This document shows, piece by piece, positions 28,904 through 40,748 of a stretch of DNA of 64,000 nucleotides. The notes below the pieces were generated by a model that saw nothing but the letters and a program-made list of their open reading frames with translations, was not told where the DNA came from and did no database searches. The position numbers were made by a program, and so were the translations under genes. This stretch comes from Oceanospirillaceae bacterium (GTDB lineage: Bacteria > Pseudomonadota > Gammaproteobacteria > Pseudomonadales > Oceanobacteraceae): NCBI GenBank assembly GCA_002724925.1, contig PBQA01000024.1:34009-98008 (forward strand), given 5' to 3'. Within the stretch, counting starts at the first letter, position 1, and the number at the start of each line of letters is the position of its first letter.

Positions 28904-29935
28904 ATGAATAAGCACCTTCTGGCAGTGATCGCTGTCTTAGTCAGTACGTTTCTCGTCGCTTCCTGCTCTGAACCACAGCCAGAACTTCGTCGCATTTCCG
29001 GCTTCACAATGGGGTCGCAGTATCACATCAGCTGGTTTGGTGGTGAGGCAACGCCTACAGAGGTGCATGAACAGGTCGAAGACAGACTGGCGCATCTGAT
29101 TGCGGTCTTTTCTACTTATGAAAGAAACTCCGAGCTGTCACGGTTAAATGAAACCTCAGAAACCCTGGTCGGCAAGGCGGTTAATGTTAGTCCTGAACTT
29201 ATGTCTGTCCTTCAGGATGCCAGCTACATCAATCGCTACAGTATGGGGCGTCTTGATGTGACTGTTGGCCCGCTGGTCAATCTCTGGGGGTTCGGTCCTG
29301 AAGAGCGGGAAGGGCTGCCTAGTCAGGCGGAAGTAGACCAACTACTAGATAACGTAGGGATGGATAAGTTATCGCTCGATAAAGAAAAAAATGAAATTAA
29401 GATGAGTGCCCCTTTGTATATCGACCTGTCAGCGGTCGCCAAAGGCTGGGCTGTTGATGACATAGGGTTATTACTGGAAGCCATGGAGATCAACGACTAC
29501 CTTGTTGAAATCGGTGGCGAGGTTCGTATTCGTGGTGCGAAACCTTCTGGTGACTGGCGCATCGCTATTGAACGCCCGGTGATGGAGGTGGGGCGCTCGG
29601 CGCAGAAGATCATCGCCCCCGGAGATAATGCGGTCGCCACATCGGGAGACTACCGGAACTATTTTGAAGAAAATGGTCAACGGTATTCACACACTATTGA
29701 TCCGCTGACGGGTTATCCAATTCGTCACGGCCTGGCGTCAGTCAGTGTTATTCTTCCTACGTGCTCACTGGCAGACGCGTGGGCAACGGCTCTTAATGTG
29801 GCCGGGCCAGAGGCGGCCATGGCACTGGCTGAGGCAAATGACCTTCCAGCCTATTTTATTATTCGTGATGGTGACGGTTTCAAAGAAGCCTCCTCATCAG
29901 CATTTAACCGGATGTTCGGCACCACAGGCCATTGA
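28904..29935 (+). CDS. apbE: FAD:protein FMN transferase
   Basis: ApbE attaches FMN covalently to threonine residues of NqrB and NqrC of the Na+-pumping NADH:quinone reductase. This 343-residue lipoprotein has a lipobox ending FLVASC, the FTMGSQYHI start motif, DLSAVAKGWAVDDIG, EIGGEVRIRG and the GYPIRHGLASVSV Mg-binding region. ATG 28904 is preferred because AAAGG lies 11 bases upstream. With nqrM next, it looks like the tail of an nqr locus, although nqrABCDEF themselves are not in the window. Confidence 0.92.
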   Translation: MNKHLLAVIAVLVSTFLVASCSEPQPELRRISGFTMGSQYHISWFGGEATPTEVHEQVEDRLAHLIAVFSTYERNSELSRLNETSETLVGKAVNVSPELMSVLQDASYINRYSMGRLDVTVGPLVNLWGFGPEEREGLPSQAEVDQLLDNVGMDKLSLDKEKNEIKMSAPLYIDLSAVAKGWAVDDIGLLLEAMEINDYLVEIGGEVRIRGAKPSGDWRIAIERPVMEVGRSAQKIIAPGDNAVATSGDYRNYFEENGQRYSHTIDPLTGYPIRHGLASVSVILPTCSLADAWATALNVAGPEAAMALAEANDLPAYFIIRDGDGFKEASSSAFNRMFGTTGH

Positions 29936-29963
29936 TCATCGGTACTATTTTTGGAGTTTGATT

Positions 29964-30197
29964 ATGTCGACAATTCTTGTTGCCTTCGGTGTTATGCTCA
30001 CCATTGTCGCTGCCATGGCCATTGGAGTGATTATGGGGCGAAAGCCAATTTCAGGTTCGTGTGGTGGTATGAGCGCCATCGGCATGGAGCAGGCTTGTGA
30101 TGTCTGTGGTGGCGATAAGTCGCGTTGCGAAAAAGAGAGCAAAGAGGCAGCCAAGACATCTGATGGCGCCGATTTTTATGATGCGACTAAGCGCTAA
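29964..30197 (+). CDS. nqrM: Na+-NQR maturation protein NqrM
   Basis: This 77-residue protein has one N-terminal membrane helix (about 3-25) and a cysteine-rich tail (SCGG, ACDVCGGDKSRC). It matches NqrM (DUF539), which delivers iron for the Fe centre between NqrD and NqrE. It starts 28 bp after apbE with a TTGGAG SD, and the pair is the usual apbE-nqrM arrangement. Confidence 0.92.
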   Translation: MSTILVAFGVMLTIVAAMAIGVIMGRKPISGSCGGMSAIGMEQACDVCGGDKSRCEKESKEAAKTSDGADFYDATKR

Positions 30198-30263
30198 TCC
30201 AGCAGTTCATTCATTATTGCCTACAATAGACATAACTGATTGCTATAACGGAGTTTTAGATTC

Positions 30264-31655
30264 ATGGCGGAATATCATTACGACGTCGTCATCATAGGTG
30301 CAGGCCCGGCGGGTGAAGGGGCTGCGATGAATGCGGCCAAGAAAGGTAAAAAAGTCGCAGTCGTAGAAGACAAAAAGATGGTCGGTGGTAACTGTACACA
30401 CTGGGGTACCATTCCGTCTAAAGCGCTCCGTCACGCGGTTAAACAGATTATCCAGTTCAATACCAATCCGATGTTCCGGGAAATCGGTGAGCCTCGTTGG
30501 TTCTCATTTCCTCAGGTCTTGAAAAGTGCCGAAAAGGTCATAGCCAAGCAGGTTAAGCTGCGCACTGAGTTCTACGGGCGTAATCGCGTCAGTGTGTACA
30601 CTGGCAAGGCACAGTTCGTTGATGACCATACGCTTGACGTGATGGTGGGTGCTCAGGCTAATACCCGTCTTACGGCCGATGAATTCGTTATAGCCACTGG
30701 CTCAAGCCCCTGGCGCCCGAAGGGTATCGATTTTGATCACCCTCGCATCTATGACTCGGACACTATCCTGAATCTTGAGCATACCCCTCGTACCATCATC
30801 ATTTACGGCGCCGGTGTTATTGGTTGTGAATACGCCTCGATCTTTTCAGGGTTGGGTGTGAAAGTCGACCTGATCCATCCTGGTGATCGTCTGCTCAACT
30901 TCCTGGATGATGAGATTTCTGATGCTTTGAGCTATCATCTGCGCGATAAAGGGGCATTGATTCGTCACAGCGAACAATTCTCGTCAGTCGAGGCAAACGA
31001 CCGTCACGTTACTATGACCATGGTTTCGGGTAAGAAAGTAAAGGCGGACGCATTTCTGTGGGCTGCTGGTCGCTCTGGTAACACAGCAGGTCTTGGCCTT
31101 GAGAACGTGGGTCTTGAAACAAACAGTCGCGGCCAGGTAGATGTCGATGGTGAATACCGTACCGCAGTTCCGCATGTTTACGCCATTGGTGATGTTATTG
31201 GCTGGCCGGCACTGGCATCGGCTGCTTACGATCAGGGGCGTGCTGCTGCGGCTATTATTTCGTCTCCGGAAGAATTCCGGTTCGTCGATGAGGTTCCTAC
31301 TGGGATTTATACCATTCCGGAGATTTCATCGGTTGGTAAGAACGAACGCCAGCTGACCGAAGAGAAAATCCCATACGAAGTAGGACAGGCATTCTTTAAG
31401 AATATCGCACGAGCGCAAATTACCGGTGAAGGGGTCGGTATGCTGAAGGTCCTTTTCCATCGACAGACGCTCGAATTGCTGGGTATTCATTGTTTTGGTG
31501 ACCAGGCTGCTGAAATCGTGCACATCGGTCAGGCCATTATGAACCAGAAGGGTGAAGGGAATACGCTTCGATACTTTGTGAATACTACCTTCAACTATCC
31601 GACAATGGCAGAAGCTTATCGGGTTGCAGCTCTCAATGGTCTTAACAGGCTCTGA
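30264..31655 (+). CDS. sthA: Soluble pyridine nucleotide transhydrogenase
   Basis: SthA moves reducing equivalents between NADPH and NAD+ in the cytoplasm using FAD. The 463 residues have the FAD-binding [11 protein letters not shown], the [17 protein letters not shown] region in which only one cysteine remains (typical of SthA, unlike disulfide reductases with CxxxxC), the NAD(P) motif [13 protein letters not shown] and a dimer interface near the end. The length matches E. coli SthA (466). Confidence 0.96.
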   Translation: MAEYHYDVVIIGAGPAGEGAAMNAAKKGKKVAVVEDKKMVGGNCTHWGTIPSKALRHAVKQIIQFNTNPMFREIGEPRWFSFPQVLKSAEKVIAKQVKLRTEFYGRNRVSVYTGKAQFVDDHTLDVMVGAQANTRLTADEFVIATGSSPWRPKGIDFDHPRIYDSDTILNLEHTPRTIIIYGAGVIGCEYASIFSGLGVKVDLIHPGDRLLNFLDDEISDALSYHLRDKGALIRHSEQFSSVEANDRHVTMTMVSGKKVKADAFLWAAGRSGNTAGLGLENVGLETNSRGQVDVDGEYRTAVPHVYAIGDVIGWPALASAAYDQGRAAAAIISSPEEFRFVDEVPTGIYTIPEISSVGKNERQLTEEKIPYEVGQAFFKNIARAQITGEGVGMLKVLFHRQTLELLGIHCFGDQAAEIVHIGQAIMNQKGEGNTLRYFVNTTFNYPTMAEAYRVAALNGLNRL

Positions 31656-31665
31656 TAACGAATGT

Positions 31666-31687
31666 CTGGCCCCGTGAGCGGGGTCAG
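31666..31687. terminator. Hairpin between convergent sthA and the Tus-like gene
   Basis: CTGGCCCCG (31666-31674) and CGGGGTCAG (31679-31687) form a 9-bp stem with one G-T wobble and a 4-base loop, 11 bases after the sthA stop and just outside the convergent gene. No T-run follows, so termination strength is doubtful. Confidence 0.5.
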
Positions 31688-31690
31688 CCT

Positions 31691-32545
31691 TCAATCGTAA
31701 GTGTGTACTCGGAGGCTTGGTAAAACAGGCGCCTCGCTAATTCTGTTATCTCCTCTGCTTTTCCTTGTGCGCCCTTCGGGCGGCGTCAATGGCACGTCTT
31801 TGATCTTCGGAAGTTCTCCGTAAGGGTTGTCGGTAGCGACAAACATGGGAAGAGAGCAGTTAATAGACCGTCGACCCGCTAGGAATACAATGTTTGCACG
31901 AACGGTCGGAGCTAATGTTTGCACCTGAGCCAGTTTCACTCCGGCAGGTAAGTTCCCTAAGATCTTCAACTGAGTTTGTACGTGAGGTTTTTCTTCACCG
32001 ATGTCGAGCAGCGCCTGTTCGGCCTCCCGGGCAGTGATCCGTTTGATACTGCGACCATGTGAGTACCAGGTGAAGCGGCAACTGACAGGCGCCTCCTCTA
32101 GCAATACGAGGTTTCTGGAGCATTGTTTCAGGTGTATGCGACGCAATTCATTCGTGTTGCCAAGTAGATTGCGGAAGGATGATCCGTGCACATCGAGTGT
32201 TGAGAGGGCGTCTTTAAGGTGTGTGTCAGAGCCGGCTCTGAGTTGGCGAGATATTTGAGAGAACGCCTCCTTGCACTCGTTTACTTCGGCTATCAGAACT
32301 TGCGTTGTCGGGCTGGCCAGAATCACCCCGTGACGACTCCGGGTTGTTCGTCCATCCTGCTCATGATTCATGTACCAGAGGTCAGAAAGATGATCGTTCA
32401 CCCAGTGAAGGGGTTCTGAATTGATAGCACGTTCTGCACCTGTCATCGGGTAGAAATGACGAGGGCGCTCAGTAGTGAGGTGGTTGTTTAGTTCACTTAA
32501 GCGTGCCTTGAGGTTGTCAAAGCACGTTTTTAGTTCAGTGATCAC
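31691..32545 (-). CDS. Tus-like replication terminus site-binding protein
   Basis: This 284-residue protein resembles E. coli Tus (309 residues), which binds Ter sites and blocks forks moving one way. Shared landmarks are an early helical LKTCFDNLKARLSELNNHL, the core FTWYSHGRSIKRIT parallel to FGWANKHIIKNLH of Tus, the strands around KLAQVQTLAPTVRANIVF parallel to KIKRPVKVQPIARVWY, and the end LPSLRVHTYD parallel to IPRLHLYVAD. These parallels are from memory. The GTG start overlaps the terB-like gene by 11 bp. No canonical Ter site was seen nearby. Confidence 0.75.
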   Translation of the reverse strand: MITELKTCFDNLKARLSELNNHLTTERPRHFYPMTGAERAINSEPLHWVNDHLSDLWYMNHEQDGRTTRSRHGVILASPTTQVLIAEVNECKEAFSQISRQLRAGSDTHLKDALSTLDVHGSSFRNLLGNTNELRRIHLKQCSRNLVLLEEAPVSCRFTWYSHGRSIKRITAREAEQALLDIGEEKPHVQTQLKILGNLPAGVKLAQVQTLAPTVRANIVFLAGRRSINCSLPMFVATDNPYGELPKIKDVPLTPPEGRTRKSRGDNRISEAPVLPSLRVHTYD

Positions 32546-32963
32546 GTGCTGTTATTTTTGCCTTAATAAAGTCAGAGTGCGAAATGTACAGGAGGTCTGC
32601 GATTCGGCGAATTATGTGCTCTTCGTACTTGTCGAGATCATTGTCAGCGTATGCGATTCGCCAAAGAGATATCAACAACTCCAGTTTCTGCTCGTTACTC
32701 CACTGTTCATGTATCGCTGACGTGAACCGCTGCAGATCGTTCGATACATCAACGGTATCGAACGCTTCGCTAAGCAGAGTATCTACGTCCCGTTCAGGAA
32801 TAAGGCTTTTCAGTGCCGACTTCATGGCCTCTTTTTCGGCGTCATCAACATCGTGATCGGCCCTTATGATCTCAGTCATAAGAACCGCCGCAGCGATGGC
32901 TGAGTCTTCTGGTTCAGGCTCGTAACGCTCAGCGGTGAGCTTTTCAAAAAACTTCCGGATCAT
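32535..32963 (-). CDS. TerB-family protein
   Basis: This 142-residue, all-helical protein matches the TerB/DjlA-like fold: [23 protein letters not shown] and [30 protein letters not shown] (two helical hairpins) carry the repeated A-D-x-x-x-D metal-binding acidic pattern. Tellurite resistance is not implied without other ter genes. It overlaps tal by 4 bp upstream and the Tus-like gene by 11 bp downstream, so the three are translated from one message. Confidence 0.82.
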   Translation of the reverse strand: MIRKFFEKLTAERYEPEPEDSAIAAAVLMTEIIRADHDVDDAEKEAMKSALKSLIPERDVDTLLSEAFDTVDVSNDLQRFTSAIHEQWSNEQKLELLISLWRIAYADNDLDKYEEHIIRRIADLLYISHSDFIKAKITARDH

Positions 32964-33907
32964 AGTAACTCAATCAATTGCTGTTCAAGAAGCTGCTGGT
33001 CGGCCGCAAACCTGCGGATGCCATCAGCTAATTTTTCTGTCGCCATGGCATCTTCATTCATCGCCCAACGGAACGTAGCTTCATCGACGGTGATTTCTTC
33101 GTCGGCACTGCTCAGCTCGGGCTCAAGGCGACGAACCAGTGGGGCGTCGTCAGCTGCGAGTTCTGACAGCAAGTCCGGACTGATGGTGAGCTTGTCACAG
33201 CCAGCCAAGGCCTCAATTTCGCCAGTATTGCGGAAACTGGCACCCATGACGACGGTTTTGTGACCGTAGGTTTTGTAATAGCGGTAAATCCGTGCGACCG
33301 ACTGAACCCCAGGATCGAGGTCGCCCGAGAAGTCAGCGTCTGGCAGTTTCGACTTGTGCCAGTCGAGAATGCGCCCAACGAATGGCGAAATAAGCGTCGC
33401 TCCAGCTTCTGCGCAAGCGATCGCCTGATGGAAGTTGAAAAGCAGAGTGAGATTGCAGGTAATACCTTCCGACTCAAGCTTGCGCGCAGCCTGTATGCCT
33501 TCCCAGGTCGAGGCTATTTTGATGAGAACGCGTTCGCGCGGAACTCCCTCTGTCTCGTACATTGAGATCAGCTTCTTCGCTTTAGCGATCGTGGCATCGG
33601 TATCAAAGGAGAGTCGGGCATCAACTTCAGTCGATATAAGGCCGGGGATAATACTGAGTATTTCTTTGCCAATGGCTACGGCCAGATAGTCACATGCGTT
33701 TTCAATCATGGAATCGCCGTTATCTGCAGCAGAGGCCCATTGAGCCGCCTTTTCCAGAAGAGGGCGGTAAGCCGGTATGGCAGCTGCCTTCAGAATGAGC
33801 GAAGGGTTGGTAGTAGCATCTACCGGCTTGTGGGTTTTGATTGCTTCAATGTCGCCCGTGTCGGCGACCACTACAGTCATTCCTCGTAGCGCTTCCAGTT
33901 TGCTCAT
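32960..33907 (-). CDS. tal: Transaldolase
   Basis: This 315-residue enzyme exchanges three-carbon units between sedoheptulose 7-phosphate and glyceraldehyde 3-phosphate in the pentose phosphate pathway. Signatures are [13 protein letters not shown] near the start, the Schiff-base lysine in [13 protein letters not shown] and [30 protein letters not shown]. The length is that of TalB. It is the first gene of the three-gene operon with the TerB-like and Tus-like genes. Confidence 0.95.
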   Translation of the reverse strand: MSKLEALRGMTVVVADTGDIEAIKTHKPVDATTNPSLILKAAAIPAYRPLLEKAAQWASAADNGDSMIENACDYLAVAIGKEILSIIPGLISTEVDARLSFDTDATIAKAKKLISMYETEGVPRERVLIKIASTWEGIQAARKLESEGITCNLTLLFNFHQAIACAEAGATLISPFVGRILDWHKSKLPDADFSGDLDPGVQSVARIYRYYKTYGHKTVVMGASFRNTGEIEALAGCDKLTISPDLLSELAADDAPLVRRLEPELSSADEEITVDEATFRWAMNEDAMATEKLADGIRRFAADQQLLEQQLIELL

Positions 33908-34038
33908 TTCTATATTCCAGGCTGGTAATGTGAATGTGTCTGACTTATCTTAGAGTGTAGGAACTCAAGGTGAAGGTCAATTGACAACAACGTTGAGAAA
34001 GGTAAAAGACTATACAAAACAGGTAATTGGAACTACTT

Positions 34039-34359
34039 ATGAAAGTAATCACTGCAATCGCATTATTGTTTCTCTCGGCAGCATCATGGGCTGGTGAACC
34101 TGTCTGGTTGGACGTAAGAACACCGGGAGAGTTCAATGCCGGGCATCTGGAAGCGGCTATCAACGTCCCTCATGGGGAGGTTGTTGACCAGATTTCGAGT
34201 CTGGTCGAAGACAAAAACGCCGAAATCTATCTCTATTGTCGCTCAGGCAACCGGGCGGGTATCGCCAAGAGAGCTCTGGAGTCTGAAGGCTACACCAATG
34301 TGACAAACGTCGGCGGCCTCAGCGACGCTCGTGAGAAGTTCGGAGCGATGGCCGAGTAA
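34039..34359 (+). CDS. Periplasmic rhodanese-like protein
   Basis: This 106-residue protein has a signal peptide (about 1-18, ending ASWA) and a single rhodanese domain with active-site cysteine in YLYCRSGNRAG. It is of the PspE/GlpE size and probably transfers sulfur in the periplasm. ATG 34039 is preferred to the TTG 12 bases upstream because it gives a clean signal peptide. It is convergent with dusA, with one base between the stops. Confidence 0.88.
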   Translation: MKVITAIALLFLSAASWAGEPVWLDVRTPGEFNAGHLEAAINVPHGEVVDQISSLVEDKNAEIYLYCRSGNRAGIAKRALESEGYTNVTNVGGLSDAREKFGAMAE

Positions 34360-34360
34360 T

Positions 34361-35326
34361 TTAATCGACCAGCTGCAGAGCTTCCTCAAGAACCTCAGTT
34401 CCGGACTCACGTAGATGGGCGCGCTCGCTCAGGAACCTGCGGAACAGTCTCGCTCCTCGCTTACCATTGAACAAACCAAGAATGTGGCGACTGACATAGT
34501 GGAGCGGGGCGCCTTTTGCTAGCAGAGTATCAATGTATGGGTACAATGCCCTGACGGCATCCTTTGCCGATCTCTCGTTCGCTTCTCTGTCGAAGTAAAG
34601 CTGGTCTGCGTCGAGCAGAATCGAAGGGTTCTGATAGGCCTCACGACCAAGCATTACGCCATCAACGTTCGGAAGAATGTCTTCTATCTGGGCGTGAGTT
34701 TTTATGCCGCCGTTAACGATAATCTCAAGGTCAGGGAACTCACGTTTCAGTCGATAAACGTCGTCGTAGCGTAAGGGTGGTACTTCGCGGTTTTCTTTTG
34801 GAGAAAGCCCCTGGAGAATCGCTTTGCGGGCATGCACGATAAATGTACGACAGCCTGTCTCGGCTACGACGCCGACGAAGTCTCGCATTTCTTCGTAGCT
34901 ATCCTGATCGTCGATGCCGATTCGATGTTTAATCGTCACATCAATCGAGGTGCTGTCCTGCATCGCCTTGATACAGTCTGCCACCAGTGATGGGTGGGCC
35001 ATCAGACATGCACCGATCATATTGTTCTGAACACGATCACTCGGGCAACCTACGTTGAGGTTTACTTCGTCGTAGCCCCATTCTTCGGCGTACTTTGCAC
35101 AGGTGGAAAGTTCGGACGGGGTGCTACCACCCAGCTGCAGAGCGATTGGATGCTCAATATCGTTATACTCGAGAAAACGCTCGCGATTGCCATGAATCAG
35201 GGCACCGGTCGTAACCATCTCTGTATAGAGCAGTGTGTCTTTGGTCAGCTGTCGCCAGAAATAGCGGCAATGCTTATCTGACCAGTCCATCATAGGGGCG
35301 GTGCTGAAGCGGCGGTTAATACTCAT
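34361..35326 (-). CDS. dusA: tRNA-dihydrouridine(20/20a) synthase
   Basis: DusA reduces U20 and U20a in the D-loop of tRNA using FMN and NADPH. The 321 residues begin with RRFSTAPMMDWSDKHCRYF and include the catalytic cysteine in NVGCPSDRVQ, KHRIGIDD, FIVHARKAILQGLSPKENR and NGGI. The length is normal. It overlaps hflD by 4 bp and belongs to a minus-strand operon nudJ-mnmA-hflD-dusA. Confidence 0.94.
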   Translation of the reverse strand: MSINRRFSTAPMMDWSDKHCRYFWRQLTKDTLLYTEMVTTGALIHGNRERFLEYNDIEHPIALQLGGSTPSELSTCAKYAEEWGYDEVNLNVGCPSDRVQNNMIGACLMAHPSLVADCIKAMQDSTSIDVTIKHRIGIDDQDSYEEMRDFVGVVAETGCRTFIVHARKAILQGLSPKENREVPPLRYDDVYRLKREFPDLEIIVNGGIKTHAQIEDILPNVDGVMLGREAYQNPSILLDADQLYFDREANERSAKDAVRALYPYIDTLLAKGAPLHYVSRHILGLFNGKRGARLFRRFLSERAHLRESGTEVLEEALQLVD

Positions 35327-35961
35327 GAATTGTGGTCCGATTCAGTCAGCAGGTCGCGACAGATGTCAGAGTAGCGTCGGCGACTGAAGAGTAGCTGCCA
35401 GCGGCGTCCGCCGACCTGGCGCCATAAAATGGCAGCGCGAATACCGGACAACAGAATGGCGCGCACCTTGTCTGCGGTTGCGGCATTCTGCAAATACGTT
35501 GGGTTGCCCGTCACCCGAATTCTGAAGCTCAGTTGACTCAGCGTCTGCTTGTATAAATCCGCCAGCGCAGCAATCGTATTCGGATGAGTGTTGGAGAAAT
35601 GATCAGCCTGACGAGACGCCTGCTGTATACCCTGACCGAGTGCATCCAGCATTCCCGGTGCTTTGCTCAGTTTTCTTTCGAGGTGAAGCAGGCTCAATGC
35701 GTAGCGGGTGACATCGGGGCTGATTTGTCCGGAACTCTTATCACTGACCGTTAGCAAGGTTTCGAGACCTCGGCCAAGGCCTTCGGCTGATTCGCCGTAT
35801 ATGCTATCGAAGTTATCCGGATTCTGGACGAAGAGGCTGTCGATCATAGGCTGAGTCGCTTCGCTGGAAACATCCCCGGTTCGAGCCAGCTCTTCGACCA
35901 GTGACGCCGCCTGGAAAACAGCAGCAAGCGCGATGGTTTGTTCTTTTTGTTGTGTCGTCAT
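35323..35961 (-). CDS. hflD: High-frequency lysogenisation protein HflD homologue
   Basis: This 212-residue helical protein matches the HflD family by length, by the ALAAVFQAASLVEELARTG start and by RYALSLLHLERKLSKAPGML. E. coli HflD associates with the inner membrane and inhibits phage lambda CII; the host function is unclear. It lies between mnmA and dusA, the standard gammaproteobacterial order, with one-base and four-base overlaps. Confidence 0.92.
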   Translation of the reverse strand: MTTQQKEQTIALAAVFQAASLVEELARTGDVSSEATQPMIDSLFVQNPDNFDSIYGESAEGLGRGLETLLTVSDKSSGQISPDVTRYALSLLHLERKLSKAPGMLDALGQGIQQASRQADHFSNTHPNTIAALADLYKQTLSQLSFRIRVTGNPTYLQNAATADKVRAILLSGIRAAILWRQVGGRRWQLLFSRRRYSDICRDLLTESDHNS

Positions 35962-37055
35962 CAGTTGTTTCCTGTTGCCTCAATAATGCCACCGCCTAAA
36001 CATAGGTCGTCGAGGTAAAACACGACGGACTGACCTGGGGTGACAGCGCGCTGAGGCTTGTCGAAAGTCACTCTGAATCCATCACCGGATGTTTCAATGA
36101 TGCAGTCTTGATCATCCTGGCGATATCTGACTTTTGCTTTGCAGCGCAGTGGTGTGTCGGGCGCCGCGTTCACCCAGAACACCTCGGAGGTCGTCAGCCA
36201 GTCGGTAAATAACAGAGGGTGGTTTTTTCCCTGTACTGCAATCAGTACATTCCGCTCAAGGTCCTTGCCGGCAACAAACCAAGGAGCGTCCGGGTGATTC
36301 TTCAGGCCGCCAATGCCAAGCCCCTGACGCTGGCCGAGAGTGTGGTACATCAAACCGCTGTGCTGGCCAATGTCTTCACCTTCTGGTGTTTCTATGCGAC
36401 CTGGCTGTGCAGGAAGGTACTGCTTGAGAAAGTCTTTGAAACGTCGCTCACCGATAAAACAAATACCCGTGGAATCTTTCTTCGATGCTGTTACCAGATC
36501 GTTCTCTTCTGCTATGCGTCGCACCTCTGGCTTTTCCAGTTCACCAACAGGGAAGAGTGTCATGGCAATCTCCTTGCCACCCACGGCATGCAGGAAGTAG
36601 CTCTGATCCTTGTTGCCGTCGAGTCCTTTCAGTAGAACCGTATCGTCACCACGCTGCCCTCTGCGCACATAGTGTCCGGTCGCAATAAGGTCGGCGCCCA
36701 GCACTTTGGCATACTCAAGGAAGGCTTTGAACTTGATTTCGCGATTGCAGAGGATGTCAGGATTAGGTGTTCTGCCTGCTTTGTATTCATGCAGAAAGTG
36801 CTCGAATACGTTGTCCCAGTACTCTGCGGCGAAGTTCGCTTGGTGGAGTTTGATGCCAAGCGTGTCACAGACCTGTTGAGCGTCTGCCAGGTCTTCTTTT
36901 GCGGTGCAGTATTCCGTCCCATCGTCTTCATCCCAGTTCTTCATGAACAGACCTTCTACTTGGTAGCCCTGCTGGAGCAGCAGGTAGGCAGAAACGGATG
37001 AGTCGACACCGCCAGACATGCCGACGATGACTTTAGTGTTGGATGTGTCTGTCAT
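35961..37055 (-). CDS. mnmA: tRNA-specific 2-thiouridylase MnmA
   Basis: MnmA adenylates and thiolates U34 of Lys, Glu and Gln tRNAs, taking sulfur from TusE. The 364 residues have the P-loop [12 protein letters not shown], the catalytic cysteines in [18 protein letters not shown] CxxxN context and in [13 protein letters not shown], and a C-terminal OB-like domain. The sulfur relay genes tusDCBE that feed it are at 54.3-55.7 kb. It is the second gene of the nudix-mnmA-hflD-dusA operon. Confidence 0.96.
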   Translation of the reverse strand: MTDTSNTKVIVGMSGGVDSSVSAYLLLQQGYQVEGLFMKNWDEDDGTEYCTAKEDLADAQQVCDTLGIKLHQANFAAEYWDNVFEHFLHEYKAGRTPNPDILCNREIKFKAFLEYAKVLGADLIATGHYVRRGQRGDDTVLLKGLDGNKDQSYFLHAVGGKEIAMTLFPVGELEKPEVRRIAEENDLVTASKKDSTGICFIGERRFKDFLKQYLPAQPGRIETPEGEDIGQHSGLMYHTLGQRQGLGIGGLKNHPDAPWFVAGKDLERNVLIAVQGKNHPLLFTDWLTTSEVFWVNAAPDTPLRCKAKVRYRQDDQDCIIETSGDGFRVTFDKPQRAVTPGQSVVFYLDDLCLGGGIIEATGNN

Positions 37056-37508
37056 TCAGGGGTGCTCAATAATCAGATCTAACGGGTAATGTTCGCGTGA
37101 CAGATAATCCTCAGCGCAAGTCAGGACCATAGGGCTGCGAAGGTTATCAGCATTTCGTAACGCATCAATAGACATCCATGATGGGCCGATTATTCCTTCA
37201 TCAAGTTCAGCACCTGGAACCTCCCGGATCGCCTCAGCAATGAGGCAATACCGATGGTAGGTCACGCCATTGGCCGGTGCAGTGTATGTGTAGAGACCAA
37301 GCAGACCTGTAGGTTTTACTTCCCAGCCGGTTTCTTCGAGCGTTTCACGCACGGCTGCATCAATGACGGCTTCACCTTTTTCAATGTGGCCTGCTGGCTG
37401 ATTGATGACGCGCGCTCCATTGCTCATTTCTTCCACCATCAGGAATTCATCATTCCTGGTAATAATCGTGGCTACGGTAGCATGCGGTGTCCAGCGTTCG
37501 GCAGTCAT
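37056..37508 (-). CDS. nudJ: NUDIX hydrolase (NudJ-like)
   Basis: This 150-residue protein has the Nudix box GHIEKGEAVIDAAVRETLEETGW, seen here as GHIEKGE followed by RETLEETGW. Position directly upstream of mnmA and length match E. coli NudJ (YmfB), a thiamin pyrophosphate and nucleoside tri-/diphosphate hydrolase. It leads the minus-strand operon. Substrate assignment rests on context. Confidence 0.88.
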   Translation of the reverse strand: MTAERWTPHATVATIITRNDEFLMVEEMSNGARVINQPAGHIEKGEAVIDAAVRETLEETGWEVKPTGLLGLYTYTAPANGVTYHRYCLIAEAIREVPGAELDEGIIGPSWMSIDALRNADNLRSPMVLTCAEDYLSREHYPLDLIIEHP

Positions 37509-37610
37509 GAGGCCTCCGGTAAATTCAAGCTGCGCAGTTTACCTGAAATGCCAGGGTGAGGCATCCTTGGAGGGCGCTTCTGCTTCTGTGGAAGCTGCTT
37601 GCTGTGAAAC

Positions 37611-38240
37611 TTACCGTTTTTTGTGAGGAACGTTGCGGCGTGACGCTCTGTTTGAGCGTGCGGCGGGTCGTCGCGGCTCACTGCTAGCTTTTGGCATGTG
37701 TACTTCTACCGACTTTGAGTCGCCAGGTCGGTTGAGGCCATTCAGCGACCAAGGGCCAATGGATGCTCGAATCAAACGAAGAGTGGGGTATCCAATGTGC
37801 GCTGTCATACGCCGGACCTGACGATTGCGCCCCTCTGAGATTTCGATTTGCAACCAGGTGGTTACGTCGTTTTCTCTATGGCGGATTGGAGGATTGCGAT
37901 CCCATACATCTGGCGCATCTATAATGACCACTTTGGCAGGGCGTGTTGGGCCATCTTTTAGTACGACTCCACTTCGAAGCGCGCTAATTTCGTTATCATC
38001 GGGGCGTCCTTCAATCTGCACCCAATAGGTTTTTGTCATCTTATGCTGAGGGTCAGCTATTCTTGCCTGTAGTGGTCCAGAGTCTGTGAGCAGAACCAGG
38101 CCCTCGGAGTCGAAGTCGAGCCGCCCTGCAGGATACACCCCAGGAGTGGTTACGAAGTCGGCCAGAGTGGGCCTTCCTTTTTTGTCGGTGAACTGACAAA
38201 GAACGTTAAACGGTTTGTTTAGTAGTATCAGGCGAGCCAT
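37611..38240 (-). CDS. rluE: 23S rRNA pseudouridine(2457) synthase
   Basis: This 209-residue enzyme of the RsuA family has no S4 domain, as expected for RluE. It starts RLILLNKPFNVLCQFTD, has the catalytic aspartate in AGRLDFDSEGLVLLTD, and RNPPIRHR and EGRNRQVRRMTAHIGYPTLR as in RluE. A basic disordered tail (PRRPAARSNRASRRNVPHKKR, split) adds about 25 residues. It is divergent from icd. Confidence 0.92.
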   Translation of the reverse strand: MARLILLNKPFNVLCQFTDKKGRPTLADFVTTPGVYPAGRLDFDSEGLVLLTDSGPLQARIADPQHKMTKTYWVQIEGRPDDNEISALRSGVVLKDGPTRPAKVVIIDAPDVWDRNPPIRHRENDVTTWLQIEISEGRNRQVRRMTAHIGYPTLRLIRASIGPWSLNGLNRPGDSKSVEVHMPKASSEPRRPAARSNRASRRNVPHKKR

Positions 38241-38385
38241 AGTTTTGTAAGAAAATTACTTATTCTTTTGTCTAGCTTGCATTTTTTGTAGAAAAACTAC
38301 AAATTAGCGGCACTTAAGAAGCTACTCAGCATCGGTTTAGATGCAAACTGACATCACCAGTCTGCAGTCATACCGGACCGGAGTT

Positions 38386-38410
38386 CTTCGCTAATCAAAA
38401 GTTAGCGAAG
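38386..38410 (+). promoter_or_regulatory. Perfect hairpin in the icd leader
   Basis: CTTCGCTAA (38386-38394) and TTAGCGAAG (38402-38410) form a 9-bp perfect inverted repeat with a 7-base loop, about 45 bases before the icd start. Flanking CCGG tetramers can lengthen the stem. A second hairpin, TTTGTAG/CTACAAA, lies at 38285-38303. They could be a leader RNA structure or an operator dyad. Confidence 0.5.
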
Positions 38411-38434
38411 CCGGTTCATGCGACACAGCAATAG

Positions 38435-40684
<2,250 letters not shown>

Positions 40685-40697
40685 GCCTGGCCTGAAC

Positions 40698-40730
40698 AAA
40701 AAAACCGCCAATCGGCGGTTTTTTTGTTTT
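40698..40730. terminator. Bidirectional intrinsic terminator between icd and cspD
   Basis: An A-run, CCGCC (40705-40709), a 4-base loop, GGCGG (40714-40718) and a T-run (40719-40725 and on) make a classic rho-independent terminator that works for icd and, on the other strand, for the convergent cold-shock gene. Confidence 0.93.
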
Positions 40731-40748
40731 TGCTTGAACTGAATGAGT

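Noticed and set aside
32535..32963. Tellurite-resistance determinant
   Set aside because: Only a single TerB-like protein is present, without terC, terD, terE or terZ; the fold is used in other contexts.
31600..34000. Ter site near the Tus-like gene
   Set aside because: No sequence close to the E. coli core GTTGTAACTA was seen; a genome-wide search is needed for a divergent site.
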